64,000 bases of DNA. It comes from a bacterium (GTDB lineage: Bacteria > SZUA-79 > Acidulodesulfobacterales > Acidulodesulfobacteraceae). Made by a program: the position numbers and the translations under genes. The notes beneath the pieces were generated by a model, which made no database searches, was not told the origin of the DNA, and saw only the letters and a list, made by a program, of their open reading frames with translations. Below, in pieces: positions 18,467 to 27,097 of the stretch (position 1 is the stretch's first letter; each line of letters starts with the position of its first letter). The stretch lies in NCBI GenBank assembly GCA_021777135.1, contig JAJYDX010000006.1, forward strand, positions 26,454 to 90,453. The letters are read 5' to 3'.

Positions 18467-18793
18467 TTAAGTCTTGAGTGAATTGCCGCCATGAAATTTT
18501 CCGAAATGACGCGCATTGAAAATGGCAATCAAAAAAGCTCCCAATCCTGCAACAAAGACATCTGGAATTGAATGCAGGTCGAATGTTCCAATCTGAAAAA
18601 TAAGAAAATAAGCCGCCGTAACGTTAAAAAAACCCCAAATAACATTAATTGTAGATGACGAAAGCCCTTCTCCGGCTGGTTTAGCAAATGGGCTTTGGAA
18701 AGCACGCCCCATCATTCCGCTAACAATATGCGGAATGGCGTTGAATAAGAAAATACCCCCGAAAAAATAAGCAATATAAATAGTCCAGTTCAT
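18467..18793 (-). CDS. Small membrane protein, 3-4 transmembrane helices
   Basis: 108 residues with a strong SD (GGAGGGG) before ATG 18793. Hydrophobic helices lie at about 3-22, 48-66 and 77-93. A conserved-looking loop, IPHIVSGMMGRAFQSPFAKP, runs on into GEGLSS. It converges with the acetyltransferase gene, 21 nt apart. Function not known. Confidence 0.6.
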   Translation of the reverse strand: MNWTIYIAYFFGGIFLFNAIPHIVSGMMGRAFQSPFAKPAGEGLSSSTINVIWGFFNVTAAYFLIFQIGTFDLHSIPDVFVAGLGAFLIAIFNARHFGKFHGGNSLKT

Positions 18794-19076
18794 ATTAGGC
18801 CCCCCTCCATTGAATTTGTTATGCCATTATAAATTTGCTTATCTAAAAATAAATAGGCGTCTTCTTTAGAAACCCTAAAATAAGTATGAGAATTATTCAT
18901 GAATATTTTTATAAAACCGTTAATAGTTAAACGGAACTATTATTTTGTAATGATAACACATTTTCTTTGCTTTATTATATACCAATTTATATAATTTATT
19001 AAACAATTTTTGATAATTACAACCAATATTTTCTAAGCGTGCAAAAACTCATTTATAGTATTATAATGAAATCATT

Positions 19077-19793
19077 ATGCCTATAGACTTTAAAAAAATT
19101 GTTGAGGATTTATCCTGCAAATATCACGTAAGTCTGTCGAGAACCAAACTGGTTATAGAGCGGGCTTTCGTCGTCGTCTTACAAAGAGCTTTTAAGGCCG
19201 ACCGGGCCTAGTTCACATGGGACGACGAAATGCCTTATATCGTGATTTACAGAAATAGGCGCGGGAGAGAACTTACCCACGACGAAATAACCCCTTCTTT
19301 CATAGTTCAAATTAAACGCCTAATTCCCAAATACATGGCTATAGAGAAAGCGGACATGTTACTGAACAACCTTAAGTATCTCGAAGGGACGCTTAAAGGG
19401 GTTTATAGAGTCCGTGGAGAAGGACCATATAAAAGTGAACCACGACGACTTCCCGGTATATTTCCACTATCCCCTTATAAACCAGCCCTTGCAGGAAAGA
19501 ACGCTATACAAACCCGACCAGACATACTTATTTTTCGTACAAGGTTCTGGGATATTTAAAATAAACGGAAAGATTGTCCCAATGATAACCCTGTCCAGGA
19601 CGGACAGAATGATACCGGAAATGTTCTTAAAAAAGGAAACTATATAGACGTTATCTGCCTTAAGCGCGAATACGACCGCAAGAAGCGTTTCGGAACGACA
19701 TATATCAAAACGAAGCATAGGATTCCCTTTCCCGTAATCGAGAAATATTCAAAGGAATTTAAGGAAAGCGTTAAGATAATTTTTTATCGTTAA
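19077..19793 (+). pseudogene. Decayed gene of unknown family (one stop, two frameshifts)
   Basis: From ATG 19077 the frame gives 44 codons (MPIDFKKIVEDLSCKYHVS...) to an in-frame TAG at 19209. It continues in the same frame (FTWDDEMPYIVIYRNRRGRE), shifts near 19415 to VNHDDFPVYFHYPLINQP, and shifts again near 19640 to REYDRKKRFGTTYIKTKH, ending at TAA 19791. The pieces form a coherent roughly 235-residue product. No family recognised. It is GC-richer than its surroundings, and a consensus promoter begins 6 nt after its end. Confidence 0.6.
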
Positions 19794-19799
19794 TTTTCC

Positions 19800-19828
19800 T
19801 TGACACGGTAAAAATAATACGATATACT
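19800..19828 (+). promoter_or_regulatory. Consensus sigma-70 promoter
   Basis: TTGACA (19800-19805), a 17-nt spacer, and TATACT (19823-19828). One of the best promoter matches in the window, pointing into a region without long reading frames. Confidence 0.75.
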
Positions 19829-19834
19829 TAAAAT

Positions 19835-20245
19835 ATCTTTTATTAGGTGTTTATGTTTTTTTTCTCGCGTATGTATTTAGCTGTCGACACCAGCCGAGCA
19901 TATTTTAGATAACCATAAGTCAGCCTTTCACTATCGAGAGTAGATGATTGGACATACTGAGAAGGCTATTCGGCTCGGTGGATTATGGAGGGTGCGGTTA
20001 AAGTTGCCTACGGGTCCGCATTGTTCATATATCACGCTTTCCAGTCAGGTAGGCCGAAGTATCGAAGGTTACGGCCTTTTGGGTTAATTAGCGTTCAGGT
20101 TACGGCCTTAAGTCAAACTCTATTCGCCTATACCCCGATACTTAAACTCTTATAAGAAAGCCGTTCCTTGAGGCAACAAGGAATCGTGCCTAATTATTAT
20201 TAAAGATATGCCGTCCAAGCGGGATTAATGGCATATTTGCGACTA
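19835..20245 (+). ncRNA. Candidate structured non-coding RNA
   Basis: Starts where the consensus promoter should initiate and holds no convincing reading frame on either strand. Helices seen by eye: CCGAGC/GCTCGG enclosing AGCCTT/AAGGCT (about 19890-19980); AGGCCG/CGGCCT (about 20051-20078); a long-range AAGTATCG/CGATACTT pair (about 20056 with 20140); TTCCTTG-AGGCAA-CAAGGAA (about 20164-20183); and ATATGCC/GGCATAT (about 20206-20236). The third overlaps the second, implying alternative folds or a pseudoknot. It matches none of RNase P, tmRNA, 6S or common riboswitches. It may instead be the corrupted 5' end of the integrase relic that follows. Confidence 0.35.
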
Positions 20246-20246
20246 A

Positions 20247-20806
20247 CTTTTTTTCCAGCAGCAAAACCGCTTACTGCTGCGTCCGAGAGATAAAGAAGCC
20301 GGCGTTAAGGCCGCCGTACAATTAATGTCGGTATGGCTTGCGGCGGGACTAGGCATTGAGGGTTACTTATAAGCTGTCAAAGGGTCATAACGCTTTAAAA
20401 GACGGCAAGCTGCACATTACGAGAGGCTGGGGCAAAGGTACCGTAGAACGCACATTTGCAATGAGAGACGGCGACCAGAAGTTGCGGAATGTTGCTATAG
20501 CTGTTAGAGGTTTCGAAATTAAAGGGCGTATAGAAAACTTTCGCTCTCGTTTGGACTACGCCTTCCGGCGGGGAAACACTATTAAGACCCTTGACGATTC
20601 GGACGCTCATCCTCACGGACTCCGCACTAATTACGCCCAAACCAGATTTACAGATATCACCGACACGGTTTGCCCTGCGGCGGGGGGAGAGCAATAATAG
20701 ATATGAACGAAAAAGAAAAGTAGAATATAATAAGGCTGCAGACATAATCTCTGCCGAAATAGGACATACCCGCCCAGAGATAAGCTCAACTTATATCGGA
20801 AAGTAG
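20247..20806 (+). pseudogene. Decayed tyrosine recombinase (Integrase_1-like)
   Basis: Fragments in shifting frames. About 20262-20371 reads LLLRPRDKEAGVKAAVQLMS. 20356-20660 reads LHITRGWGKGTVERTFAMRD and HPHGLRTNYAQTRF, the H-x-L-R box. After a frameshift near 20670 it reads AADIISAEIGHTRPEISSTY, with the catalytic His and Tyr, ending at 20806. The pattern matches phage-type integrases whose H-x-x-R box reads HGLRHxYAQ. It is a different recombinase family from the elements' own integrases, so it marks an older insertion. Confidence 0.55.
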
Positions 20807-21297
20807 AAACCCTTAAAATATTGTTATGCCTGCCTTTAACATATCCCCCGGTTTACTGGGGTTGGGGGTATAGGATAAGGAGGCAGTTTTGGCGGCAAAG
20901 CGAGCCCTTTCCCCCATTTATAGATAATATAAACTCTTAAGTTTTTTTGATAATCCGAACTTGTCTGGCGGACTGCCGCTGGCTTCGGCGTTGCGTCCAC
21001 CTTCGCAAGCGCGGCAGTCCGATTAGTGTTTGAAATAATTAAGACTAAAACCTGTGATTTCCCCTCCCCTCTCCCACGGGCGAGGAGCGTAATGTGGGCT
21101 TGCCCCCATACCCCATTATAAAAAGTAAAATATGCCAAAATAACCTTGACAGGCACCGCCTTAAGGGGATAAATTTATTATATCCCACAGTCAAGGAGGC
21201 TGACTATATTTACCGACGCCCAAGAACAGCGGGTGAGCGGGTCAGCATGGCAAATCACTAAAAGGGGTTTGCCATGCAAACTCTTTCTTTTAAACCC
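20807..21297. other. Non-coding spacer with large palindromes
   Basis: No gene. CGGACTGCCGC (20969-20979) pairs perfectly with GCGGCAGTCCG (21011-21021); an inner TTGCG/CGCAA stem makes a 53-base cruciform resembling a REP element. GCATGGCAAA (21245-21254) pairs with TTTGCCATGC (21268-21277) just past the mazF stop and may end that operon. The phrase CATACCCCATTATAA near 21110 recurs with small changes near 21934 and, reversed, near 47265. Confidence 0.45.
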
Positions 21298-21621
21298 CTA
21301 ATCCACGAGCATTTCCTTAATGACCGACTTAACCGAAGATACGGTTGCTGGCCCGGCTTTGCCTATTTTTTTAATTAAACGCCGCTTGTCGATAGTTCTT
21401 ATCTGGTCAAGGACAATCCACCCGTTCTTGCCGTCGAACCGCGTTTTTATCCTGGTCGGATAATCGTGTGATTGGGTGGTCATGGGCGCAATTATAACCG
21501 TTGCTATGTTCCGGTTTATTTCATCGGGGGATATTACGAGGCAGGGGCGGGTCTTTTTTATTTCATGCCCTATAGTGGGGTCTAGGTTTACCAGGTATAT
21601 GTCGTACCGGCTTATTTCCAT
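21298..21621 (-). CDS. mazF: MazF/PemK-family toxin (endoribonuclease)
   Basis: 107 residues. The fold signature is ISRYDIYLVNLDPTIGHEIK, TRPCLVISPDEINR, VIIAPMTTQ and WIVLDQIRTIDKRRLIKKIG. MazF toxins cut single-stranded mRNA at short motifs unless bound by the antitoxin. It overlaps the antitoxin gene upstream by 10 nt, so the two are coupled. A likely addiction module stabilising element A. Confidence 0.93.
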   Translation of the reverse strand: MEISRYDIYLVNLDPTIGHEIKKTRPCLVISPDEINRNIATVIIAPMTTQSHDYPTRIKTRFDGKNGWIVLDQIRTIDKRRLIKKIGKAGPATVSSVKSVIKEMLVD

Positions 21622-21863
21622 TGCCAGTCTTCCTCATCCCGGTCTATGTCCTCACCCATTAGAAGCGCGTCTTCGCCCCGCTTGTGCATGAGCTTAAAAG
21701 CCTCGTCCCAGCCGCTTCTCGGCTTCTTCCTTACGGGCTTTAATATTATCCTGTCGTTTTTGACTTCAAGCTCAAGATCGCCGTCTATATCGCATTGTTT
21801 AAGGACGGCTGACGGAATCCTTATGCCTTTTGAATTTCCTATTGCAATTAAATTAAGCTTCAT
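21612..21863 (-). CDS. mazE: MazE-like antitoxin (AbrB/SpoVT fold)
   Basis: 83 residues from ATG 21863; the frame extends upstream to 21920 but the AbrB domain begins at this Met. MKLNLIAIGNSKGIRIPSAV, then a CDIDGDLELEVKNDRIILKP swapped-hairpin pattern, then an acidic tail (EDIDRDEEDW) expected to wrap around MazF. No SD is visible. Likely autoregulates the pair by binding its own promoter. Confidence 0.88.
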   Translation of the reverse strand: MKLNLIAIGNSKGIRIPSAVLKQCDIDGDLELEVKNDRIILKPVRKKPRSGWDEAFKLMHKRGEDALLMGEDIDRDEEDWQWK

Positions 21864-21960
21864 GTATGTAATTATAATGTAGTTACTTGGAAATGTCAAT
21901 AAATTATTATGATGTGGCAATAGAGGATTAGCCCTATACCCCGTTATAAATCGCTTTATC

Positions 21961-22695
21961 CTACCGCTTCCTTATCCTCTTAACCCTCTCGCTTTTATAC
22001 ATCTGCAGCATATCCACGACCGCCGGGATAGGCTTGCCTGTTATTTCGGATATTTCGTCTATGGACTTACCCTCCTCTCTTAAGGCCAGCACCCTTTTGG
22101 GCATGTCGTTCTTGAACTTTCCCCTTTCCTCATTGAACCACTCCCATATCCCGCAGGAACGGATTATCTGGCTTACCCTCGCCCTTTCTATGCCGAGTTC
22201 CCTTCCGACGGAAGCGGCGTTGAATTTGTGCTTTGTCAAAAGGGCCTTCATTTTCTCGGGGGAATATTTGCCGCTTACCGGCTCGGCAGTATATTTATAG
22301 ACCACGCTGGGGGACGCTTTAAGCTTCCCGGCTATCTCGGTCCCAGAATAGCCTTCTGCTTTAAGCTTCTTCATTTTGTTTATGGTCTTTTGCGGCAAAG
22401 GGATTCTCTTGCCCTCCACCGGCAGGACGTACCCATTAAGCCGCAGATATTTCCTGACCGTCCAAACGCTTACGCCGGTCTTTTCGGTTATCTTGCCTAT
22501 GGATAGACCTTCCTGCCTTAATTTTATTATATTATCTACGGTTTTCTTATCGTAAGGGACGTTCCCCCTGGGTTCGCTTAAACCGCACTCTTTTCTCTTG
22601 TTGCTTATGGTAGCTACGCTTACCTTTAAAATCCTGGCCGCCTCCGTAGCCGGTATTCCCCTGTATTTCTTTAGTAGTTCGCAGTCGATAGCCAT
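21961..22695 (-). CDS. Protein of repeated helix-turn-helix units
   Basis: 244 residues, SD GGGAG before ATG 22695. About five HTH-like units follow one another: IPATEAARILKVSVATISNK; LSIGKITEKTGVSVWTVRKY; YSGTEIAGKLKASPSVVYKY; NAASVGRELGIERARVSQII; KSIDEISEITGKPIPAVVDM. There is no catalytic domain. It may bind long repeated DNA or be the DNA-binding remnant of a recombinase or terminase-like family. A related fragment lies at 8391-8562 near another element end, so it belongs to the mobile backbone. Confidence 0.65.
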   Translation of the reverse strand: MAIDCELLKKYRGIPATEAARILKVSVATISNKRKECGLSEPRGNVPYDKKTVDNIIKLRQEGLSIGKITEKTGVSVWTVRKYLRLNGYVLPVEGKRIPLPQKTINKMKKLKAEGYSGTEIAGKLKASPSVVYKYTAEPVSGKYSPEKMKALLTKHKFNAASVGRELGIERARVSQIIRSCGIWEWFNEERGKFKNDMPKRVLALREEGKSIDEISEITGKPIPAVVDMLQMYKSERVKRIRKR

Positions 22696-22876
22696 ATTTA
22701 AAACTCCCTGTTATTTCTTTTATAAATTTTACGATGTTTATATCTTATGCAAATTATACATCGGATATAAATTTTATCAGTTTTAATTTACTATATCAAG
22801 AAAATTATCTTGACATAGTAAATATAAAATGAAATATTAAATTATAACCTAACGCCAAAAAAATTGGTGGAAAAAT

Positions 22877-23037
22877 ATAAAAAAACTTCTTACCGTAAAC
22901 GATGTGGCGGAAATGCTGTCCTTAAGCAAGTTCGCAGTGTACGACATGGTGTATAAGGACAAAATTTCGTACGTCAGGCTCGGCTCGACGGGAAAGGTAG
23001 TCCGCTTCGACCGGGGCAAAAAATTAACGCGTGGTTA
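22877..23037 (+). pseudogene. Broken excisionase-like HTH gene
   Basis: Reads KKLLTVNDVAEMLSLSKFAV then YDMVYKDKISYVRLGS, closely like the intact proteins at 25367-25564 and 48727-48924. The start position is ATA (22877) instead of ATG, with GGTGG upstream. An A-tract at about 23020 shifts the frame so that the end reads KKLTRG and stops, instead of KINAWL. Part of an internal xis-int relic. Confidence 0.75.
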
Positions 23038-23117
23038 AATAAAAATTCCTGTTATAAAATACTTTTAGGTAAGCCGTAGATGCCCGCCTTTAATTATAGG
23101 CGAAAGGAAGATAGCAA

Positions 23118-23622
23118 ATGGGCATATACAGGCAGAAAAAAAGTAAGTTTTACTGGATGTCGAAAACCGTAGCCGGACGGCAATATTCCAAGTCCACGGA
23201 AACGGACAGCAAGATGCGGGCAAAAGCCGTCTATGAAGAATGGGTCGTCGAACTCAAGGAAAAGCTCAAGAACGGCGGGAAAGTAACGACGAACCGCCAG
23301 GCACCCAAAAAAGTAATTACTTTCAGGGAATTTGCGGAAAGTAACTCGAATTTTCCAGAGGACGGCTTAAATCATACAAAAACCTTGAGTACATGGTAAA
23401 GAACATGGTTGGCGTATTTAAAGACAAACCGCTTGACGAATTCAATTTAGCAGACACCGAAGGTATCCAGAACGACAAGTTAAGGCGCGGGCTGTCAATC
23501 AGGACCGCGATCCATTTTCCGAGGGTCTTAAAAACCATGTTTAGAAAGGCTGCGGACTGGGAACTCGTCGATGAATCCGTCCTTAAGAAATTAGTTAAAT
23601 GCAAAAATATTATAGGGGGGAC
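23118..23622 (+). pseudogene. Truncated, frameshifted tyrosine integrase
   Basis: The first piece, 23118-23399 (MGIYRQKKSKFYWMSKTVAG), and the second from about 23393 (MVGVFKDKPLDEFNLADTEG... ELVDESVLKKLVKCKN) match the N-terminal 165 or so residues of the integrases at 25617 and 48986. A frameshift near 23340-23390 separates them, and homology ends near 23618. The whole catalytic domain is missing. The sequence after the break (ACATCGGAACTCTGAA) also occurs at 8645-8660. Confidence 0.8.
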
Positions 23623-23955
23623 ATCGGAACTCTGAACCCTTTTATGAAAGTAACTCCTAAAAAAGAAAATACAAATCCCTAAAATTCCGCAGGATTTTAT
23701 CCGTAAAATTATCAATTTACTTTCAAGAATATTATTTGTGAAAGTGAGACGGTTTTTAAGACGTCTTAAGGCTGTCTTGTAAGACGTATATAAGACGGGC
23801 GTTAATCTAACGTTAGAATAACGTTACCGGTAACGTTACACATCACCCGCTTATCCGCCGGAATAAAGCCTTTAAAAATATCACCCTATCAAAAACCATT
23901 AACCAACTTCCAAATCGCACCTCTATGGATAAGACCTTGCTTCGGCAAGAACTCG
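23623..23955. promoter_or_regulatory. Cluster of palindromes and short repeats
   Basis: No gene. TTAAGACGTCTTAA (23756-23769) and TAACGTTACCGGTAACGTTA (23819-23838) are perfect palindromes. Between and around them AAGACG recurs three to four times and AACGTTA three times. CGTTAGGA-ACGATA-TCCTAACG (24908-24929) repeats the second theme on the far side of the two genes at 23956-24763. 23892-23928 resembles 45409-45444. Probable regulator-binding sites or replication-type iterons. Confidence 0.45.
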
Positions 23956-24450
23956 CTATTTTTTATCGCATGCAAAGTTTATAAAAAAATGCGCTATACT
24001 TCCTGGAGGAGCAGAACTATACATTGGAAAAGCAGAAGAATCAATTGATTTAATAACCTTACCGTAAATATCGTAATCTATGGATGTTACACTAGTATAT
24101 GTCCTGTTTTGACAATTTATATTATAGGATACAAGTTCATATGAAAAATTATTAAAATCTTTCGCAGATAGCCCGTCATACTTGACTCCAAGATTTATCT
24201 CCTCGTTTTTATCTCTTCTCCCTGTAAATTTACACCATACGGTATAAACTGACTTAGAAATTAGCTTGATATCTTTCGTATCGAAATATCCATCGCAATT
24301 GCCTTTTGAATCGGCTGTTACGCATATCCATTTAGATATACCCTTTGCCGCCGAGGTATTTACGCATGGAAATATAAAGAAATAAATACCGGCTAAAAAA
24401 CCAACTATAAAAACGAATAAATATCTGAACAGTTTGCTATTATTACGCAT
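23956..24450 (-). CDS. Exported protein resembling surface-adhesin protein E
   Basis: 164 residues. An N-terminal membrane segment or signal (RYLFVFIVGFLAGIYFFIF, about 10-28) is followed by a small beta domain: KWICVTADSKGNCDGYFDTK, VYTVWCKFTG, SYELVSYNINCQNRTYTSVT, then PPGSIAHFFINFACDKK. This order (coloured residue pattern W...V-Y-x-V-W, E-x-x-C, P-P-G-S, terminal C) resembles the Adhesin_E family. No lipobox. The adjacent small gene at 24494 probably shares its transcript. Confidence 0.6.
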   Translation of the reverse strand: MRNNSKLFRYLFVFIVGFLAGIYFFIFPCVNTSAAKGISKWICVTADSKGNCDGYFDTKDIKLISKSVYTVWCKFTGRRDKNEEINLGVKYDGLSAKDFNNFSYELVSYNINCQNRTYTSVTSIDYDIYGKVIKSIDSSAFPMYSSAPPGSIAHFFINFACDKK

Positions 24451-24493
24451 ATTTATATTAATACCATATATTTTTTAAAAATGCCAAATATTG

Positions 24494-24763
24494 CTACCTA
24501 TTTAAAAACATAGGAATGTCATTCCATTTTTCCATAGCCTTTTTATTGGTTGCCCGGCCTGGACATAAAAATACTTCTATCTTTTTTAATGCATAATTTA
24601 TTTTATCGGAATCGTCAGGCTTTGCAAAGCCGAGAGCAATGAAACTAAAAATACTGTTTCTTATGTCGCAAAGAGTATCTTCATTGCAAACTTCATAGCA
24701 CTCTACTACCGATGCATCATTAAGATTTTCTATATACATCCATGTTTCAGTTTCGAAAGACAT
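24494..24763 (-). CDS. Hypothetical small acidic protein
   Basis: 89 residues, no signal peptide, mixed alpha/beta. Four cysteines (VECYEVCNEDTLC, FLCPG) might bind metal or form disulfides. An AGGGGC stretch lies upstream of ATG 24763. Not recognised. It is co-directional with, and 43 nt upstream of, the adhesin-E-like gene. Confidence 0.5.
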   Translation of the reverse strand: MSFETETWMYIENLNDASVVECYEVCNEDTLCDIRNSIFSFIALGFAKPDDSDKINYALKKIEVFLCPGRATNKKAMEKWNDIPMFLNR

Positions 24764-25366
24764 AATAGCCCCTCTTTTATAATATTGTTTTCCATATCAA
24801 TAGCTTATGCTATTTGAATTAATATTATACAAAAAAAATTTAGATGTCAACTATCGTTTTTACTATCATTCTTACTATTGTTTTACTTTAAGACTGGCGT
24901 TAGATAACGTTAGGAACGATATCCTAACGCTGCTGTATCGATACCATATATATACCTTATTAATACCATATCCGGCCTTTTCCGCCCGCCCGCTATCGGC
25001 GTTTCCTTGCTGCGCTCCCTACGCGTCGAACCCTCGCCGGCCATTGAAAAGCAAAAAACGGGTCAGCCGGCAAGGGATTCTCCGCTTCGTTCGCTTGCTT
25101 CGTCATCGCCTGCCACGGGCGGTATCGCATTTTTCCGAGTTAGCCGCTAAAACAATTTCGATGAAAGACTTTTTTAAGAGCATCATAAAAAACTTTCTAA
25201 GGGTCATTCAAAACCCTTGCTATTCTGGCAGTTCTGCCCCGCCGCTTCGCGCGGGTATGCCGTATTCGCGGTTCCGGCGGAGAACCGGCATGCTCACCCT
25301 TAGGGAGAAAAACCGCAACTTCGCTATAAATATATAACGATAACCATATATCTAAAGGAGAAGAAA
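24764..25366. other. Non-coding spacer, AT-rich then GC-rich
   Basis: No credible gene. 24764-24960 is AT-rich with the hairpin at 24908-24929. 24970-25310 is a GC-rich island with GCCGGC repeats, CCGCTTCGCGCGGG-type hairpins (about 25241-25256) and TTCCGGCGGAGAACCGG (about 25273-25289). Its composition contrasts with the flanks and resembles the structured spacer at 47090-47300 of element B. Possible transfer or replication origin, or accumulated palindromic repeats. Confidence 0.35.
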
Positions 25367-25564
25367 TTGGAAAAATTAATGACTGTATCGGAAGTCGCGG
25401 AAATGTTAAGCTTATCGAAATTTGCCGTTTACAATATGGTCTACGCCGACCGTATACCATACATCAAAGTCGGGCGGACTAATAGGTCTGTCCGTTTCGA
25501 CAAGGCCAAAATAAACGCTTGGCTTTCTCGGCAAAGTAATGATAAAATTCTCAATAGGAAATAG
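25367..25564 (+). CDS. Excisionase-like HTH protein (element A)
   Basis: 65 residues starting at TTG 25367, with AAAGGAG 7 nt upstream. A MerR-type winged helix as in HTH_17/excisionase proteins: MTVSEVAEMLSLSKFAVYNM, then IPYIKVGRTNRSVRFDKAKI. These small proteins bend att-site DNA and direct the integrase toward excision. It lies 52 nt upstream of the integrase gene. Confidence 0.85.
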   Translation: MEKLMTVSEVAEMLSLSKFAVYNMVYADRIPYIKVGRTNRSVRFDKAKINAWLSRQSNDKILNRK

Positions 25565-25616
25565 CCGTATATTCCCGCGTTAAGTTTTAAATTTAAACGC
25601 AAAAGGAGGCTATTTT

Positions 25617-26693
25617 ATGGGAATATACAAGCGAAAAGACAGTCTGTATTACTGGTTTAGAAAGACCGTGGGCGGTAAACAATATCGCCGGGCGACGGAC
25701 ACCGCGTCGAAAATGAGGGCGCAGGAGCTATACGGAAATTGGGTGGCGGAAATTAAAGGAAAACTTGAAAAAGGCGAACCTGTTGTAACCGTTAAAGTCG
25801 AACCGAAAGAGCAGACGACGTTCCGGGAACTTGCAGAAAGATACGTCGAGTTCACCAGGGGCAGGCTTAGGTCCGCAAAAGACATTATGTATATGGCTAA
25901 CGACATGGTTTTGTTATTTCAGGATAAGCCGCTTAATGAATTTGCCCTCGTCGATATCGAAAGAGTGCAAAACGATAAGCTAAGCAGCGGGCGGGCGATA
26001 AGAACCGCCAACCACTACCCTATCTTGCTTAAAACAATGTTTCGCAAGGCCCTTGACTGGGAACTCGTGGACGAATCCGTTATAAAGAAGCTTTCGAGAT
26101 GGAAAAAACTTAAAGGCGAAAATAAGCGGCTTAGGTATCTGGCCGATGAAGATGAAGCGGACAGGCTTATAGAAGCCTGCGAGCCTTCGTATTTAAGGCC
26201 GGTAGTCATAACGGCGTTAAATACCGGAATGAGGCTAAAAGAGATACTAAAACTTACCTGGAATCGCGTTGACCTTAAAAACCGCCTTATCCTGCTCGAC
26301 AAAACCAAGAATGACGACCGGCGCGAAATTCCGATTAACAACACTCTCTACGAAACGCTGTCCGGTATGATAAGGAACATCAAAACGGATTACCTGTTTT
26401 ACGACCCGCGGACGTTAAAGTCTTTAGACAGGATAGACAGGTCATGGCATACGACATTAAATAAGGCCAAAATAACGGACTTTAAGTTTCATGACCTGCG
26501 TCATACATTTGCAAGCTGGCTCGTTATGAAAGGCGTTGACCTGGCTTCCGTCCAGAAGTTATTAGGCCATAAGAGCATACTAATGACAATGCGGTACGCA
26601 CACCTGGCTCCGGGGCATACCAGTAAGGCGGTAAGGGTATTAGATAGAAAAGCACGAAAAGAGCACGCCGAAGAAAAAGCGAAAAACGAGTAA
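25617..26693 (+). CDS. Tyrosine recombinase integrase (element A)
   Basis: 358 residues. An N-terminal arm-binding segment (MGIYKRKDSLYYWFRKT) and a SAM-like core-binding domain (about 65-150) precede the catalytic domain. Its residues are Arg in NTGMRLKEILKL, Lys in LLDKTKND, His-x-x-Arg in HDLRHTFASWL, His in LLGHKSILM and the nucleophile Tyr in MRYAHL. It ends 22 nt before the tRNA repeat at 26716, the usual layout for tRNA-targeting integrases. About two thirds identical by eye to the element B integrase. Confidence 0.93.
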   Translation: MGIYKRKDSLYYWFRKTVGGKQYRRATDTASKMRAQELYGNWVAEIKGKLEKGEPVVTVKVEPKEQTTFRELAERYVEFTRGRLRSAKDIMYMANDMVLLFQDKPLNEFALVDIERVQNDKLSSGRAIRTANHYPILLKTMFRKALDWELVDESVIKKLSRWKKLKGENKRLRYLADEDEADRLIEACEPSYLRPVVITALNTGMRLKEILKLTWNRVDLKNRLILLDKTKNDDRREIPINNTLYETLSGMIRNIKTDYLFYDPRTLKSLDRIDRSWHTTLNKAKITDFKFHDLRHTFASWLVMKGVDLASVQKLLGHKSILMTMRYAHLAPGHTSKAVRVLDRKARKEHAEEKAKNE

Positions 26694-26715
26694 AACCGCA
26701 AACCCTTGTAAATAC

Positions 26716-26763
26716 TGGAGCGGGCAACGGGGTTCGAACCCGCGACACCAAGCTTGGGAAGCT
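26716..26763. repeat. Attachment-site repeat 2 (partial tRNA-Gly), junction of elements A and B
   Basis: 48 bases identical to 50106-50153 in the intact tRNA-Gly gene; identity stops after the anticodon loop. Left flank matches that of repeat 1 for 12 more bases. It separates the element A integrase from the element B HicBA module. Confidence 0.9.
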
Positions 26764-26908
26764 ATTTTAATAAAATCACGAAACGCAGTAATACAGCTTA
26801 TTTCTAATATTCCAACGATAGATAATTTTTTATAAAATAAGTTTTTTTATGCTTTTTTTTAGAAATCAGGACATAGAAAAGGCATAGTAAAAATCTGCGA
26901 TAACCTTT

Positions 26909-27097
26909 TCAGTTTATTTTTTTAATGCCAAGGTCCTTACATATCTTTCTTGCTAAATTGTCGTCTATTTCGGTATGCCTTGGAACTGAGGAGCTTTTAT
27001 TCTGGGATGGATTATGCCACCAGGAATGGCTTCCGCCTTCTCTTAACAGAAAACATCCGCACGATTTTAAATGTTTAATGAGAGCTTGCCGCTTCAT
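26909..27097 (-). CDS. hicA: HicA-family mRNA interferase toxin
   Basis: 62 residues. The dsRBD-like fold signature is ALIKHLKSCGCFLLREGGSH, with the catalytic His in GGSHSWW, then SSVPRHTEIDDNLARKICKD. It blocks translation by cutting mRNA. It overlaps hicB by 4 nt and follows it, the reversed hicB-hicA order. Confidence 0.92.
   Translation of the reverse strand: MKRQALIKHLKSCGCFLLREGGSHSWWHNPSQNKSSSVPRHTEIDDNLARKICKDLGIKKIN

Noticed and set aside
18967..19076. rRNA or additional tRNA genes
   Set aside because: Only tRNA-Gly folds properly; other GC-rich patches lack a cloverleaf or rRNA signatures.
20836..21156. 106-codon minus-strand frame
   Set aside because: Crosses the large palindrome at 20969-21021, proline-rich without any domain; treated as non-coding.
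24807..25337. 176-codon plus-strand frame
   Set aside because: Runs from AT-rich into GC-rich spacer with abrupt change of composition, no SD and low-complexity Arg/Pro content; looks like chance openness.
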